From contig WAOW01000006.1 of the NCBI GenBank assembly GCA_015521085.1, forward strand, positions 220,803 to 284,802: a stretch of 64,000 nt of DNA. Direction: 5' to 3'. The DNA is from Candidatus Thermodiscus eudorianus. Lineage in GTDB: Archaea; Thermoproteota; Thermoprotei_A; Sulfolobales; Acidilobaceae. This document shows, piece by piece, positions 36,899 through 45,022 of the stretch; the stretch's first letter is position 1, and each line of letters opens with the position of its first letter. The notes below the pieces were generated by a model. The model saw only the letters and a list, made by a program, of their open reading frames with translations. It did not search any database and was not told the DNA's origin. Both the position numbers and the translations under genes were made by a program.

Positions 36899-37264
36899 CT
36901 AGTGAGGACATCCTGATCCCTCGCAGTCACGATACGCTGGCTCTCTTGCCCGTAGCTTGCCGAGGAATGGCTCTAGGAACTTGCCGTTGCGCTTCGCTAG
37001 GACAAGCCTCTCGTCATTATAGTGTATTAGGTAGGCTTCATTCCTGCCTTCGACTATTATCTCCCAATAGGGCTCCCTGAAAGGCCTTATAGTTAGCTTC
37101 CCTTCTTTTGCATATTTTTGGAGTCGCCAGACAGCCGCGATCTCTTCGAGCCGCTCTAATTCTCTAACGAGTATGTTGAACGCTCTCTTAGCCCTCTGCT
37201 CCTGGATATACTCGACAGCCCGCCTAGCAACCCCGACAACATCACTAGTATTCCTAAGAGTCAT
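36899..37264 (-). CDS. Hypothetical element protein
   Basis: 121 residues from ATG 37264, with GGTGAT upstream. The N-terminal half is helical (VARRAVEYIQEQRAKRAFNILVRELERLEEIAAVWRLQKY). The C-terminal half is strand-rich (TIRPFREPYWEIIVEGRNEAYLIHYN), ending CEGSGCPH, a possible metal site. No known family. Confidence 0.65.
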   Translation of the reverse strand: MTLRNTSDVVGVARRAVEYIQEQRAKRAFNILVRELERLEEIAAVWRLQKYAKEGKLTIRPFREPYWEIIVEGRNEAYLIHYNDERLVLAKRNGKFLEPFLGKLRAREPAYRDCEGSGCPH

Positions 37265-37271
37265 CGAAGAA

Positions 37272-37532
37272 TCACCCCTCAACAGGCCTAGCCTCAAGAA
37301 CCGCCCGCTCCCCAGGAGTCAGCATGTCTTCGCAGATGTAGACTAGTTCATCGTTCTCTTTGTCGTAACTTAGACAGTCTGACAATGCTAGGATTTCGGG
37401 TAGTATAGCATATCTGAAGTGTTTGTAGCTGTATCCCGCCATTTGAGCTAACTTAGCTAGTTTCTCTCTCTTTCTCTCTACCACGTGGGAGACGACACGA
37501 GCCAACCTCTTACGTCTTTCAACCACGTACAC
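37272..37532 (-). CDS. Small helix-turn-helix-like protein
   Basis: 86 residues from GTG 37532 (GGTGAG upstream). A very basic N-terminus (ERRKRLARVVSHVVERKREKLAKLAQMAGYSYKHFRYAIL) with a helix-turn-helix-like segment, then a strand pair (LSYDKENDELVYI). First gene of the leftward operon and just downstream of GGGATC repeats, so it may autoregulate. Tentative. Confidence 0.6.
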   Translation of the reverse strand: MYVVERRKRLARVVSHVVERKREKLAKLAQMAGYSYKHFRYAILPEILALSDCLSYDKENDELVYICEDMLTPGERAVLEARPVEG

Positions 37533-37648
37533 GGGATCTCACCTGTTCCAATTCGGGATCCCAATTCCGATTTGGGATCCAGGATACTATATAGGATAAG
37601 AGGCCTTATATTTCTTTCTCTCTTTCTTTCTCCGAATCGGAAAACGTA
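37533..37648. promoter_or_regulatory. Divergent control region with repeated GGGATC elements
   Basis: The leftward TATA is ACTATATAGG (37586-37595). The rightward TATA is CCTTATATTT (37604-37613), followed by a TTTCTTTCTC pyrimidine tract. GGGATC occurs at 37533, 37555 and 37574, spaced about two helical turns and lying between the leftward TATA and its gene. The elements AATTCCGATTT, CCGAATCGG and GGGAATCGG add imperfect palindromes on the right side. It looks like an operator region shared by both directions. Confidence 0.6.
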
Positions 37649-37669
37649 TTGGGAATCGGTGACAATGAG

Positions 37670-38008
37670 ATGAAGTGGTGGAAAGTACTGACGCAATCAC
37701 AGCTTCAGGAGTTATATGAATTAAAAGAAAACAAATTTTTAAGACCATATGCAAAATTAATAATACTACTCTACAAATATGAATATGAATATCATTATAC
37801 AAACGCAAAGAAGGAACTCTCGATCGCCGGAATTCTGAGAGAGGTGCTAGGTGGAAACTACATGGCTCTTGTAAAGGAAGGTGTACTCGACGGATTAATT
37901 AGATACGCAAGAGGAGAACCGCCAAGACTAACTCAAAAAGGTGTTGAGGTTGCTAAGAAGTTGCTACAGTGCTGGAAAATTCTGAGAGAGAAAGAGAGAG
38001 AAACATAA
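37670..38008 (+). CDS. Winged-helix-like protein
   Basis: 112 residues from ATG 37670 (GGTGA upstream). Predicted helices with a C-terminal recognition-like part (LSIAGILREVLGGNYMALVKEGVLDGLIRYARGEPPRLTQKGVEVAKKLL). The 'LTQKG' ending followed by a helix is common in winged-helix regulators. One of only two rightward genes in the element, divergent from the main operon, a usual position for a regulator. Confidence 0.65.
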   Translation: MKWWKVLTQSQLQELYELKENKFLRPYAKLIILLYKYEYEYHYTNAKKELSIAGILREVLGGNYMALVKEGVLDGLIRYARGEPPRLTQKGVEVAKKLLQCWKILREKERET

Positions 38009-38013
38009 GCAGG

Positions 38014-38163
38014 TTAGCGCCATAGTTCTAGGTCTATCTCCTCGGATACTATTTCTTCCAGCCTTGCTATGTAGACGTCTATTATCGATTTATCCTGATC
38101 GCACTTCATCAGACGCTTGAGCTTCAACAGGAATGCTAGTAGTTGCGTACGCCTGCACGCCAT
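38014..38163 (-). CDS. Small hypothetical protein (49 aa)
   Basis: From ATG 38163 (GGAG just upstream): MACRRTQLLAFLLKLKRLMKCDQDK, then an acidic tail. It is a single amphipathic helix pair. It lies opposite to and between the two rightward genes. Low certainty. Confidence 0.4.
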   Translation of the reverse strand: MACRRTQLLAFLLKLKRLMKCDQDKSIIDVYIARLEEIVSEEIDLELWR

Positions 38164-38270
38164 ACTCCATCTCCGCCCTAATCTTACTATAGTTTTTGAA
38201 CCTGGCCCGGGGATGTCCGGAGAGAGGGAGAGAAAGAGAGAAATAAAGCCGGGTCGAATATAAATACAGG

Positions 38271-38840
38271 GTGGCATTTTTGCGTTCGTATGCTGGTCGG
38301 GGTGTGGGAGCCCATTTTATAAATGATCTCTTCCTCGCCGAGAAATACGTTTACGTGGTTTCCCGCTGGATCAGCCCAGAATATGCTCGGAAGCTCGTGG
38401 AGAAAGCTGAGAGTGGCGTAGAAGTCAAGGTCTTGACTAGTGATGACAGCGAGAAGAGCCACCAGGAGTCGCTTAAGATCTTGCTTGATGCCCTGAAGCC
38501 GCCCAAGCTGGCTTTCTTCAGGAAGTCTTGGACTCCAGTCAACATGGAGCTAGGCGTTATCAGGGAGAAGTACTTGCACGTCAAGATGTACGTATGGGAC
38601 AGGGGTGCTGCGGTCGGCAGCGCTAACTTCACGCAGAACGGGATGTGGCACAACATCGAGCACATCATAGTATTCGACAAGCAGGAAGAGATCGAGGCGA
38701 TAAAGAAGGACTTCAACACGCTATGGACGCTCTACACAGAAGACAAGGAGACCGCCAAGGAAGTGATAACACTCTTCGACATCGCAAAGAAGATAGGAAA
38801 ACCCCTGAGCGAACTCAAAAAACTATTTAGAAAGGAGTAG
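38271..38840 (+). CDS. HKD (phospholipase D-type) nuclease-like protein
   Basis: 189 residues from GTG 38271. GTG 38304 is an alternative that fits better with a TATA box (AATATAAAT) at about 38258-38266. The motif H-V-K-M-Y-V-W-D then GSANFTQNG matches the HxK(x)4D(x)nGSxN active site. One HKD motif implies a dimeric active site as in bacterial Nuc-type nucleases. Cytoplasmic, no signal. Its codon use (AAG, GAG, CTC-rich 3' part) is host-like. It could be an accessory or defence nuclease. Confidence 0.82.
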   Translation: MAFLRSYAGRGVGAHFINDLFLAEKYVYVVSRWISPEYARKLVEKAESGVEVKVLTSDDSEKSHQESLKILLDALKPPKLAFFRKSWTPVNMELGVIREKYLHVKMYVWDRGAAVGSANFTQNGMWHNIEHIIVFDKQEEIEAIKKDFNTLWTLYTEDKETAKEVITLFDIAKKIGKPLSELKKLFRKE

Positions 38841-38960
38841 CCTCGCCAGCAGACGCTCTAACCGCTCAAGCAGCTTCTCGGCCTCGCAAGCCTCACTCAC
38901 TCCAGCCCTGCAATCCACCATGACTGCTAGTTTGAGCTCGAAGAGCTCCCGCTCGTTCAA
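38823..38960 (-). CDS. Small helical protein (45 aa)
   Basis: From TTG 38960 (GGGGGTG upstream): MNERELFELKLAVMVDCRAG, then LERLERLLARLLLSK, an amphipathic leucine-rich helix. Its TTG overlaps the stop of the ATPase gene (TTGA), so it is translationally coupled. It overlaps the convergent HKD gene by 18 bases. Too small to assign. Confidence 0.5.
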   Translation of the reverse strand: MNERELFELKLAVMVDCRAGVSEACEAEKLLERLERLLARLLLSK

Positions 38961-39814
38961 ACCACACCCCCTACGAGGAGATCCTCAAGCACAAGCCCGG
39001 CCTTCGCGAGCACGTATTCTCCAAAGGGCGTTAGCTCGTTGTCCTTATCGACTATCCCCAGGCCGTATAGGAGTTCGACGTCTACCCTGCTCAGAGACTT
39101 CAGTAGATCCGCGTATATCTTTGCTAGCTTCGTCCGGCTAGCGATTCTGGCCTTCTCTTTCGCTCTATGCGCCTTCTTCTTCATCTTCTTATAATAACTA
39201 TAGAGATTAGGATCAGCCTTTGTCCATTCAAGCTCCCCCTTGACCTTCCATGTCTTGAACCAGAGGTAGCGCTTGTATCCGAAGAGCTTGGCCTTGCCTC
39301 TCCTCACGCAATCAACCATGTAGTTTGCCGTCCCACGCATTTTCGGCGGAAGCATATCGGCCTCTACTACCGTGCCGATCAGAACCGCTATGTCCTCGCG
39401 CACGCTCTGGAAGTTCTCGATGAACTCAGTCATCCGCTGTCTAAGATGCGGTATAAACCACTGGTACGTAGAGAAGTGGAGCCCCATGTCATCCCACAAG
39501 AGCGCCTTGATCCGCCCGTCTCCCCCTGATAACAAGTTATCCTGCTTGTTCACTATCGAGTCATAATCATCGATCGTAAAGATAGTAGCACGCTTGACCC
39601 TGCCAGCATCTCCACCATATATCCAGTTAAGGACATTCAATGCAAGCGTTGACTTGCCCTTTCCACGCTCACCTATAATCAAGACAAACAAAAACCCATC
39701 TTCATGTATCGCTTCATCAATCTTGTCTCTTAACAGTCTCCATCCATTGCCTCGAACAATATTGTACTCGACTGACCTACTTCTCGAAGAACCGAACAGA
39801 CTTAGTCTTCCCAT
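38957..39814 (-). CDS. Walker-type ATPase of the element
   Basis: 285 residues from ATG 39814 (GGAGAGG immediately upstream). Walker A GERGKGKST at about 48-56 and Walker B ALLWDDMG at about 104-111, then a basic C-terminal part with a possible winged helix (VDVELLYGLGIVDKDNELTPFGEYVLAKAG). The layout resembles DnaA/Orc-like or packaging-type AAA ATPases found in fuselloviruses and related elements, e.g. the B251-type ATPase of SSV1. Most likely replication or DNA packaging. The frame before ATG 39814 overlaps the neighbour. Confidence 0.82.
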   Translation of the reverse strand: MGRLSLFGSSRSRSVEYNIVRGNGWRLLRDKIDEAIHEDGFLFVLIIGERGKGKSTLALNVLNWIYGGDAGRVKRATIFTIDDYDSIVNKQDNLLSGGDGRIKALLWDDMGLHFSTYQWFIPHLRQRMTEFIENFQSVREDIAVLIGTVVEADMLPPKMRGTANYMVDCVRRGKAKLFGYKRYLWFKTWKVKGELEWTKADPNLYSYYKKMKKKAHRAKEKARIASRTKLAKIYADLLKSLSRVDVELLYGLGIVDKDNELTPFGEYVLAKAGLVLEDLLVGGVV

Positions 39815-40125
39815 TCCTCTCCCCTCTCCCTGCCTGCAGCAGCTATGAATAGCATTGACTGCTCGCTTAGCTTCCTGACCCCTGTCAGGGCCGCTTTCCG
39901 CAGCACACGCCTCTTCAACGCGTCCCACTCCTCGCTTAGCTCCTTGTCACCCCAAGTCTTGACCGCGCTGTCAATATCTATCAGGGCTTGGGCAAGCCGT
40001 GGTTCTACGAAGACAAGCGGTCCCAGGCCAAGCTGCTTACCAAGCCTGCTAGCAGCTAGCCTCTTGAGCTGGGCGATGAGCACACCTATATCCGAACTGA
40101 TATCAATCCTCTCCCTCACTCTCAA
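39802..40125 (-). CDS. Hypothetical helical element protein
   Basis: 107 residues, all helical (IGVLIAQLKRLAASRLGKQLGLGPLVFVEPRLAQALIDIDSAVKTWG). It overlaps the ATPase start by 13 bases and the upstream gene by 23, so it is translated as part of one operon. No recognised motif. Confidence 0.65.
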   Translation of the reverse strand: MRVRERIDISSDIGVLIAQLKRLAASRLGKQLGLGPLVFVEPRLAQALIDIDSAVKTWGDKELSEEWDALKRRVLRKAALTGVRKLSEQSMLFIAAAGRERGEEWED

Positions 40126-40423
40126 TCACCTCACGCGCAGCCCTGAAAATACGAGATAGCTTTTGCACAGCGACACGATCAGCCAGAATCGTTAGCCTCG
40201 CCTCTAGGTTCACATACTTTGACCTCAATTCCATGTTTTCTTTAAGCAACTCCTCAATCATTCCGCCTTCCTTCATCCATTTGATTAATGATTCAGCGTC
40301 TCTAGGGCCGAGAGCCCAAATCCTCAATACGCGTATCTTCTTCGCCTTGGGTTCGATCTTTTCCCGTACCTTTTCTTTGACTTTCGCTGTGGTCTTCTTT
40401 ATCGTTCCTGAGACTTCACTCAT
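40103..40423 (-). CDS. Basic coiled-coil element protein
   Basis: 106 residues. A Lys-rich N-terminus (SGTIKKTTAKVKEKVREKIEPKAKKIRV) followed by helices with coiled-coil character (IEELLKENMELRSKYVNLEARLTILADRVAVQKL). It may bind DNA or tether a partner. Overlaps both neighbours. Confidence 0.6.
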   Translation of the reverse strand: MSEVSGTIKKTTAKVKEKVREKIEPKAKKIRVLRIWALGPRDAESLIKWMKEGGMIEELLKENMELRSKYVNLEARLTILADRVAVQKLSRIFRAAREVIESEGED

Positions 40424-41456
40424 AGAGGCTCACCTCATTCGTTTTGCCTGGTATTCTTTCTTTCGTTAGCTGTGCATCAATGACCAAGAGGCCTTCTGAT
40501 TTCTCGTAGAACTCGACATCTTCGACTGTCCAGAATTTATCGTTGCTTATTTCTCCTAGCCGGTTGAGTTCTGCATCTTTTAGTATAATGTGGCTGCCTA
40601 GTATGCGTTTGAATGCCTCGGTTACTGATTGCTTCGCGTATGCGAGCATCCCCTCGGCAGTCCTATAGAGTATTGCTCTCTCCCAGAGGACCTTTCTGAG
40701 CGAGGGGATTATCTTGATCAAATACACTTTACGCCCAGCTGGTACAGCCGAGTAAGCTATTAGATAGCTTAGCGTGAATGGTGCTGCTAGCCATTGCGAG
40801 TGCTCTGCTCTCGGAGCAACTATCCATATCAGCGAACCAAAACTACTAACTATCAATATATTCAATATATTGAATGTTCTAAGCAACAACGTCTTCCGCT
40901 TGACAGCCACCGCAGCCGCAATAGCAACCGCAGCTAAGAAAGCAGCATACTGTGCCTCTTTGTCCAAGAATTCTTTGAATTTGTCTAACGAGACTACGCC
41001 AGTTGGCCGCTCCTTCTCCTTTATCTCCTTTACTATTTTGAAGTTTAGCGTGTAGGTTTCTCCGCGGTATTTGACTATGAGCTTGTATGGCTTGTTTACG
41101 TCTAGCTTGCTGACGTTTAATGCCAGGCCCCATTGAGCGCTAGCCGTGTGATTATAGTTATCATAGAACTCTACTGGCAGCCCTGTCCGCGAGTATGCAT
41201 ACACCATAATAGGAGCCACCGCTTGAGAATTATTGTATGCGACCCTCACCCAGGCCCCAAACTTGAATAGAACGAACACAGTCGTATTGTCTGGCATGAC
41301 AAGCGTGGGCTCGGGTTGTTGCTTGACTGTGGCTCCATGCGCCACTATACATAGTGATACGAGGATCATGAAGACCACCATGAGCGCCAGGACAATATAC
41401 CCTACAATCTTCAGTAGCTTTTTTATAAAAGAAAAAAGTTTGGGGTTTGGGGGCAT
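40416..41456 (-). CDS. Multi-span membrane protein with extracellular domain
   Basis: 346 residues. Signal-anchor span at about 14-40. A beta-rich outer domain at about 45-155 with Asn-X-Thr/Ser sequons (DNTTVFVLFKFGAWVRVAYNNSQA). Then two or three spans at about 167-245 (AAFLAAVAIAAAVAV, ILNILIVSSFGSLIWIV) and a charged cytoplasmic tail. Possible virion envelope or assembly protein. Starts at ATG 41456, three bases after the preceding gene. Confidence 0.7.
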   Translation of the reverse strand: MPPNPKLFSFIKKLLKIVGYIVLALMVVFMILVSLCIVAHGATVKQQPEPTLVMPDNTTVFVLFKFGAWVRVAYNNSQAVAPIMVYAYSRTGLPVEFYDNYNHTASAQWGLALNVSKLDVNKPYKLIVKYRGETYTLNFKIVKEIKEKERPTGVVSLDKFKEFLDKEAQYAAFLAAVAIAAAVAVKRKTLLLRTFNILNILIVSSFGSLIWIVAPRAEHSQWLAAPFTLSYLIAYSAVPAGRKVYLIKIIPSLRKVLWERAILYRTAEGMLAYAKQSVTEAFKRILGSHIILKDAELNRLGEISNDKFWTVEDVEFYEKSEGLLVIDAQLTKERIPGKTNEVSLYE

Positions 41457-41458
41457 CG

Positions 41459-41791
41459 CTAATCCGCCTCTTCAAGCGCCTTCATTATAGCGTCTCTTAT
41501 GATTCTACCTACGTGTTTCACGGTCTCTGTCATTGTGAATATGCCGCCGCTCCGCACCGTCTCCCAAAACTCGCTTGTAGAGTGCTTCCAGACATCATAC
41601 TTTAGATCGTCTGGTATGTTTGCATCGTTCTTTATGCGATGCCAGAACTCTATGTTGACGCTTATGAACGCACTCGCATACTTCTCCAGCAAGTCAATAT
41701 TAGTCATGGCCTCAGCGATCAGCTTAGCTCTCTTCGTAGCCTCATCCTCTTGTATGATTACGCGATCCTGTTTCTTTCCACCGAATACCAT
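41459..41791 (-). CDS. Hypothetical soluble element protein
   Basis: 110 residues, helical, mixed charge (ATKRAKLIAEAMTNIDLLEKYASAFISVNIEFWHRIKND). No recognised motif. Sits in the middle of the virion-like module. Confidence 0.65.
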   Translation of the reverse strand: MVFGGKKQDRVIIQEDEATKRAKLIAEAMTNIDLLEKYASAFISVNIEFWHRIKNDANIPDDLKYDVWKHSTSEFWETVRSGGIFTMTETVKHVGRIIRDAIMKALEEAD

Positions 41792-41797
41792 CTACGA

Positions 41798-42049
41798 TCA
41801 CCCTCTTAGAACATTAAGTTTAAACTGTATTTTCTTCAAAATTTTCTTCCAATGACTCCCAGCAAGCCTGCGTAGAAACTTCTCGTCCTTGGCTAGTTTA
41901 CGGAGTACTCGGTCGTTTATCTCTACTATCTTTCCGCGTTTGGATATGAAGGGGTCGCCATACTTCCTCGCTATCTCTTTCCTGTGGCGCTTGAGCCACC
42001 TGGTCAGGGAGCCCCAACGAATTTTCTTCCAACGAATACGCCTAGACAT
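41798..42049 (-). CDS. Very basic small protein, probable DNA-condensing (VP2-like) protein
   Basis: 83 residues. More than a third are Arg or Lys (SRRIRWKKIRWGSLTRWLKRHRKEIARKYG, KKILKKIQFKLNVLRG). In size and composition it recalls SSV1 VP2, the basic DNA-binding virion protein. The likeness is one of character, not of aligned sequence. It overlaps the small membrane protein gene by eight bases. Confidence 0.65.
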   Translation of the reverse strand: MSRRIRWKKIRWGSLTRWLKRHRKEIARKYGDPFISKRGKIVEINDRVLRKLAKDEKFLRRLAGSHWKKILKKIQFKLNVLRG

Positions 42050-42395
42050 TCTTCTTCCCCCTGAGAACAGCTTTCATAACATTATATCCAAAAAACACTC
42101 CAAGAATAATGCTTAAAAAACCATAGATCGGGGAGCCCGTGAGCTCCACCGCCGTGTTGTATAAGTCCAGGGCGTAGGGCCAGGCGAAAGCTAGCACTAC
42201 CAGGCTGAAGCCGATTTTAAACGTCATCATCCATAGCTTATAGCTGCCGATTCGACTCGCTCTCAACGCTTTGAATACTGCATAGACAGCCACTACAATA
42301 CCCGCCAGCAGAAGAGCCCATTGGAGTTGCGTCCAGTCACTAGTCAATTGTTTGAAGTATTCTATTATGTTGTTTATGATTTGTGCTGGGGTCAT
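42042..42395 (-). CDS. Small three-span membrane protein, capsid-protein candidate
   Basis: 117 residues with spans at about 24-43 (LQWALLLAGIVVAVYAVFKAL), 53-75 and 90-110, separated by short basic loops. Spindle-shaped archaeal viruses use small hydrophobic proteins of this size as major coat protein, which is the reason for the suggestion. ATGA overlap with the upstream gene. Confidence 0.65.
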   Translation of the reverse strand: MTPAQIINNIIEYFKQLTSDWTQLQWALLLAGIVVAVYAVFKALRASRIGSYKLWMMTFKIGFSLVVLAFAWPYALDLYNTAVELTGSPIYGFLSIILGVFFGYNVMKAVLRGKKNV

Positions 42396-43552
42396 CTCCT
42401 AGCCACCCCAGCCGCAATCAACAATACTGCTGCGCCAGCCGCCAGCATCCACCACTCTAATGTGCCTCTCTGAATGAGCCCAGCTACTACCAGGATTACT
42501 CCTAGTCCTGTCAGCGGCATTGCTCCCATTAGAAGTCCTATCACTGTTAATGCTAGACCCAGCGTTAGTACTCCGTTGTCGCTGAGCCATGCTCCGATCG
42601 TGTCGCCTAGCCCGCTGCTTATGCTGTTCAACAGCGTCTCGATCGCGTTGATGAACGCTTCTATCGCCTGCTCGAAGAAGTATATGACCCCGCCTACAGC
42701 GTTCTTCACGATCTGAGCTATCGCGTTGATGAATGAATTGATACCGTCTGCGAGTGCGACGAAGAACGAGCGTATCCCCTCTGCTATCCCGAGTATGATA
42801 TCCCTCACACCGTTTACTATAGACTTGATCGCGTTGACGATCCCAGACGCGAAGCCGACTATCGCGTCTTTTATCGCCCCGAAGAAGTTCTTTATCCCGT
42901 TGACTATGCTGTTGAACGTGTCTACTATCGCGTTCTTCAGCGAGTTAATGGCGTCTGTAATTTTTTCTATGACGCCGACCGTGTTGCAATACACTCCAGC
43001 CAACGCGCAACAAATGTCGTGTGCTATTGGTAAATCCGGGCATGAAAACGGCGGGTCGCAGTCCACGTCGCAGTCATCGTCATCATCGCCGCCGCCATTA
43101 TTGCTACAATTGTCGGGGTCTGGCTCGGGCGGCCAATACAACGAATCAGTCAATGAAATCGAGAAATAGCCGACGTCACTATCGCCGTCAACATACTGTA
43201 CCTTGAAGTAATAATACCCGTCGTATGCCGCCGTGAACTTTATCTGCTCGGCGGCATCGTATCCGCTTGTCGTGCTCTGGTTTATCAGGTTTCCATTATT
43301 GTCGTAGAGGTAGAGATCCAAATCAGTATTCTGATCCGGGTTAATACTAATATAATATGTTCTGCCCGCGAGGACGTAACCGCCATAGAAAACGTACTGG
43401 TCGTTGTATGTGACGTTCTCGCATTCGAATACCTCGTTCATGCCGATAGGCCGCCACGAAGGCGGCTCCCAGGCGTTTGCAGTGACTGCAACAGTTGCTA
43501 GTGCCAATAACTTGATGAATAGAAAAAATATGAGGAGTGTTCTGCGGTTCAA
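42392..43552 (-). CDS. PPC-like surface protein with 11-residue amphipathic repeats and C-terminal membrane spans
   Basis: 386 residues from TTG 43552 (TTGA overlap with the upstream gene, GGTGAGG before it); the frame from 43573 is seven residues longer. Order, in the longer numbering: signal/anchor 12-33; PPC-type beta domain about 50-142 (DLDLYLYDNNGNLINQS, GYYYFKVQYVDGD); acidic Cys-rich linker 148-200 (seven Cys); about ten consecutive 11-residue repeats 207-318 (units such as DAINSLKNAIV, GFASGIVNAIK); two C-terminal spans 336-366 and 374-390. Likely exposed on the cell or virion surface. A role in membrane binding or entry is a hypothesis. Confidence 0.75.
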   Translation of the reverse strand: MNRRTLLIFFLFIKLLALATVAVTANAWEPPSWRPIGMNEVFECENVTYNDQYVFYGGYVLAGRTYYISINPDQNTDLDLYLYDNNGNLINQSTTSGYDAAEQIKFTAAYDGYYYFKVQYVDGDSDVGYFSISLTDSLYWPPEPDPDNCSNNGGGDDDDDCDVDCDPPFSCPDLPIAHDICCALAGVYCNTVGVIEKITDAINSLKNAIVDTFNSIVNGIKNFFGAIKDAIVGFASGIVNAIKSIVNGVRDIILGIAEGIRSFFVALADGINSFINAIAQIVKNAVGGVIYFFEQAIEAFINAIETLLNSISSGLGDTIGAWLSDNGVLTLGLALTVIGLLMGAMPLTGLGVILVVAGLIQRGTLEWWMLAAGAAVLLIAAGVARR

Positions 43553-43992
43553 ACCGCCCTCACCAGGAGCCATAACGCCACTATCATTAGTACAATGCCG
43601 ATCCCTCTCGCTATGTTGTCGCGTTTGCTTAGCATGACTACGCCAGTAAGCGCGCTGGCGGCAGCGATTAGGAATGGGACGAGCGCCTTGAACATCTCGA
43701 ATAATGATGACATCGTGCCTGTGACATCGAAGCCGAAGCCGAAATACGCCGCGACAGCGAATAACATCAATGCGAAGAATGTTGCTATGAAATCGTCTGC
43801 TTTCGAGCGTGTCTGCATTGCATTGTATATGATGTAAACGCCTGAAGCAGCCGCTAAAACGCCGATTGTCAACCTCGCAAGATTGCTGAAGTCGCCCAGC
43901 AGGCCTGGTTTAACGTAGTCTAGCACTGTTAGCAGTAGCACTACTCCTAGTATCAGCGTCGGCGCTGCTCGGCCACGAAGCATTTGTAGCAA
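43549..43992 (-). CDS. Four-span membrane protein, capsid-protein candidate
   Basis: 147 residues. Spans at about 12-30, 38-57, 69-88 and 100-145 (two), with short loops. Starts at TTG 43992 with GGTGAGG six bases before. It resembles the small hydrophobic proteins of spindle-virus coats and also holin-like proteins. It is coupled by TTGA to the PPC protein. Confidence 0.65.
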   Translation of the reverse strand: MLQMLRGRAAPTLILGVVLLLTVLDYVKPGLLGDFSNLARLTIGVLAAASGVYIIYNAMQTRSKADDFIATFFALMLFAVAAYFGFGFDVTGTMSSLFEMFKALVPFLIAAASALTGVVMLSKRDNIARGIGIVLMIVALWLLVRAV

Positions 43993-44017
43993 TTTGGCCT
44001 CACCCGCGTGGCGTAAG

Positions 44018-44986
44018 TTATCGTTTCTTCATTGTCACGAAGACTATCGTGATGAACACGACTGTTAGCAGCAAAGCGACCACGGGGTCGCCGATTAACG
44101 CCGTCAGGCTGAAGTGCGTGAAGAACCCGCCAAACAATGTCGTAGCATACTGCTTGACTCTCCTGGCGACTGCTAGTATCCCGGTATAAAGTGTCGCAAT
44201 CACAGAGTAGACGGGCTCTGTTATAGCGCTAAGAACCGGTTTCTCGCTCACAGCGTATATCGCAATTTTTACTTTTAATCCGTCTAAGTTTTGTATATCG
44301 CCCATAAACCGTGCGATACCTATAATGTTGTCGCCTTTTCCTGTTATCTTGATTGCAACGCTTGCCAAGTCAACATCAATCTCTCTATTCACTGTGCCAT
44401 TATCCGGCCAGAGCTTTCTCCACTTCTCAGTATCGTTCGCTGTACTCGTTGTCTCCGTAGAAGTTATTTTAATCAATGCCGTGTCTTCCCACGGCCATAT
44501 TTTACCGTTTCCGGTATCAACAAAGAGATACAGCCTGCCGACGCGCCACGTTGGCATGAATGTGACAGCCGTACTATTTATCGGCTCCATGTAGATGTAC
44601 ATCTTGTTTGCACCGTGCTCGACTATATACCGCCCCGTAACCACGTCTGCACCAGTCATGTTGAACAACGAGAACGTCCTTAGAACGAAGCCATCCAGCC
44701 TCGGAATAGAAATGTAGAGATAACCGTCATAGTATGTGGCTACATCAGCTAGACTATAATACTTGTATGTCGACTGACTCGTGTCGCTCGCATTCACATA
44801 CATGAGCCCTATAATTGTTGTGTTCGCATGCTCCCAGAGATCCTCAGTTGTTAACACAGGCGTCGCTTTCGTCGTCGTTACAGCGTTCAAGAAGCCGAGG
44901 AATATGATTATCAAGACTAAGCCGATCCCGATCTCGAACAACATCTTGTTCTTTTTACTCATATACCTGAGCCTGAGGCGTGCCAC
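44018..44986 (-). CDS. Exported membrane-anchored protein of the element
   Basis: 322 residues from GTG 44986 (GAGGTGGG upstream). An N-terminal span at about 20-42, an extracellular beta domain (about 45-270) with several sequons (NTTIIGLMYVNASDTS), and a C-terminal span ending TMKKR. Looks like a virion surface glycoprotein. First gene of the structural operon; the TATA box lies at about 45024-45036. Confidence 0.7.
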   Translation of the reverse strand: MARLRLRYMSKKNKMLFEIGIGLVLIIIFLGFLNAVTTTKATPVLTTEDLWEHANTTIIGLMYVNASDTSQSTYKYYSLADVATYYDGYLYISIPRLDGFVLRTFSLFNMTGADVVTGRYIVEHGANKMYIYMEPINSTAVTFMPTWRVGRLYLFVDTGNGKIWPWEDTALIKITSTETTSTANDTEKWRKLWPDNGTVNREIDVDLASVAIKITGKGDNIIGIARFMGDIQNLDGLKVKIAIYAVSEKPVLSAITEPVYSVIATLYTGILAVARRVKQYATTLFGGFFTHFSLTALIGDPVVALLLTVVFITIVFVTMKKR

Positions 44987-45022
44987 GAGACCCACCTCTG
45001 TGGCATAGAATAATGAATTCTA

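Noticed and set aside
42620..42955. 33-base periodic DNA looking like a tandem repeat or CRISPR-like array
   Set aside because: The period reflects 11-residue protein repeats in an open frame; units are diverged and there are no constant repeats with spacers.
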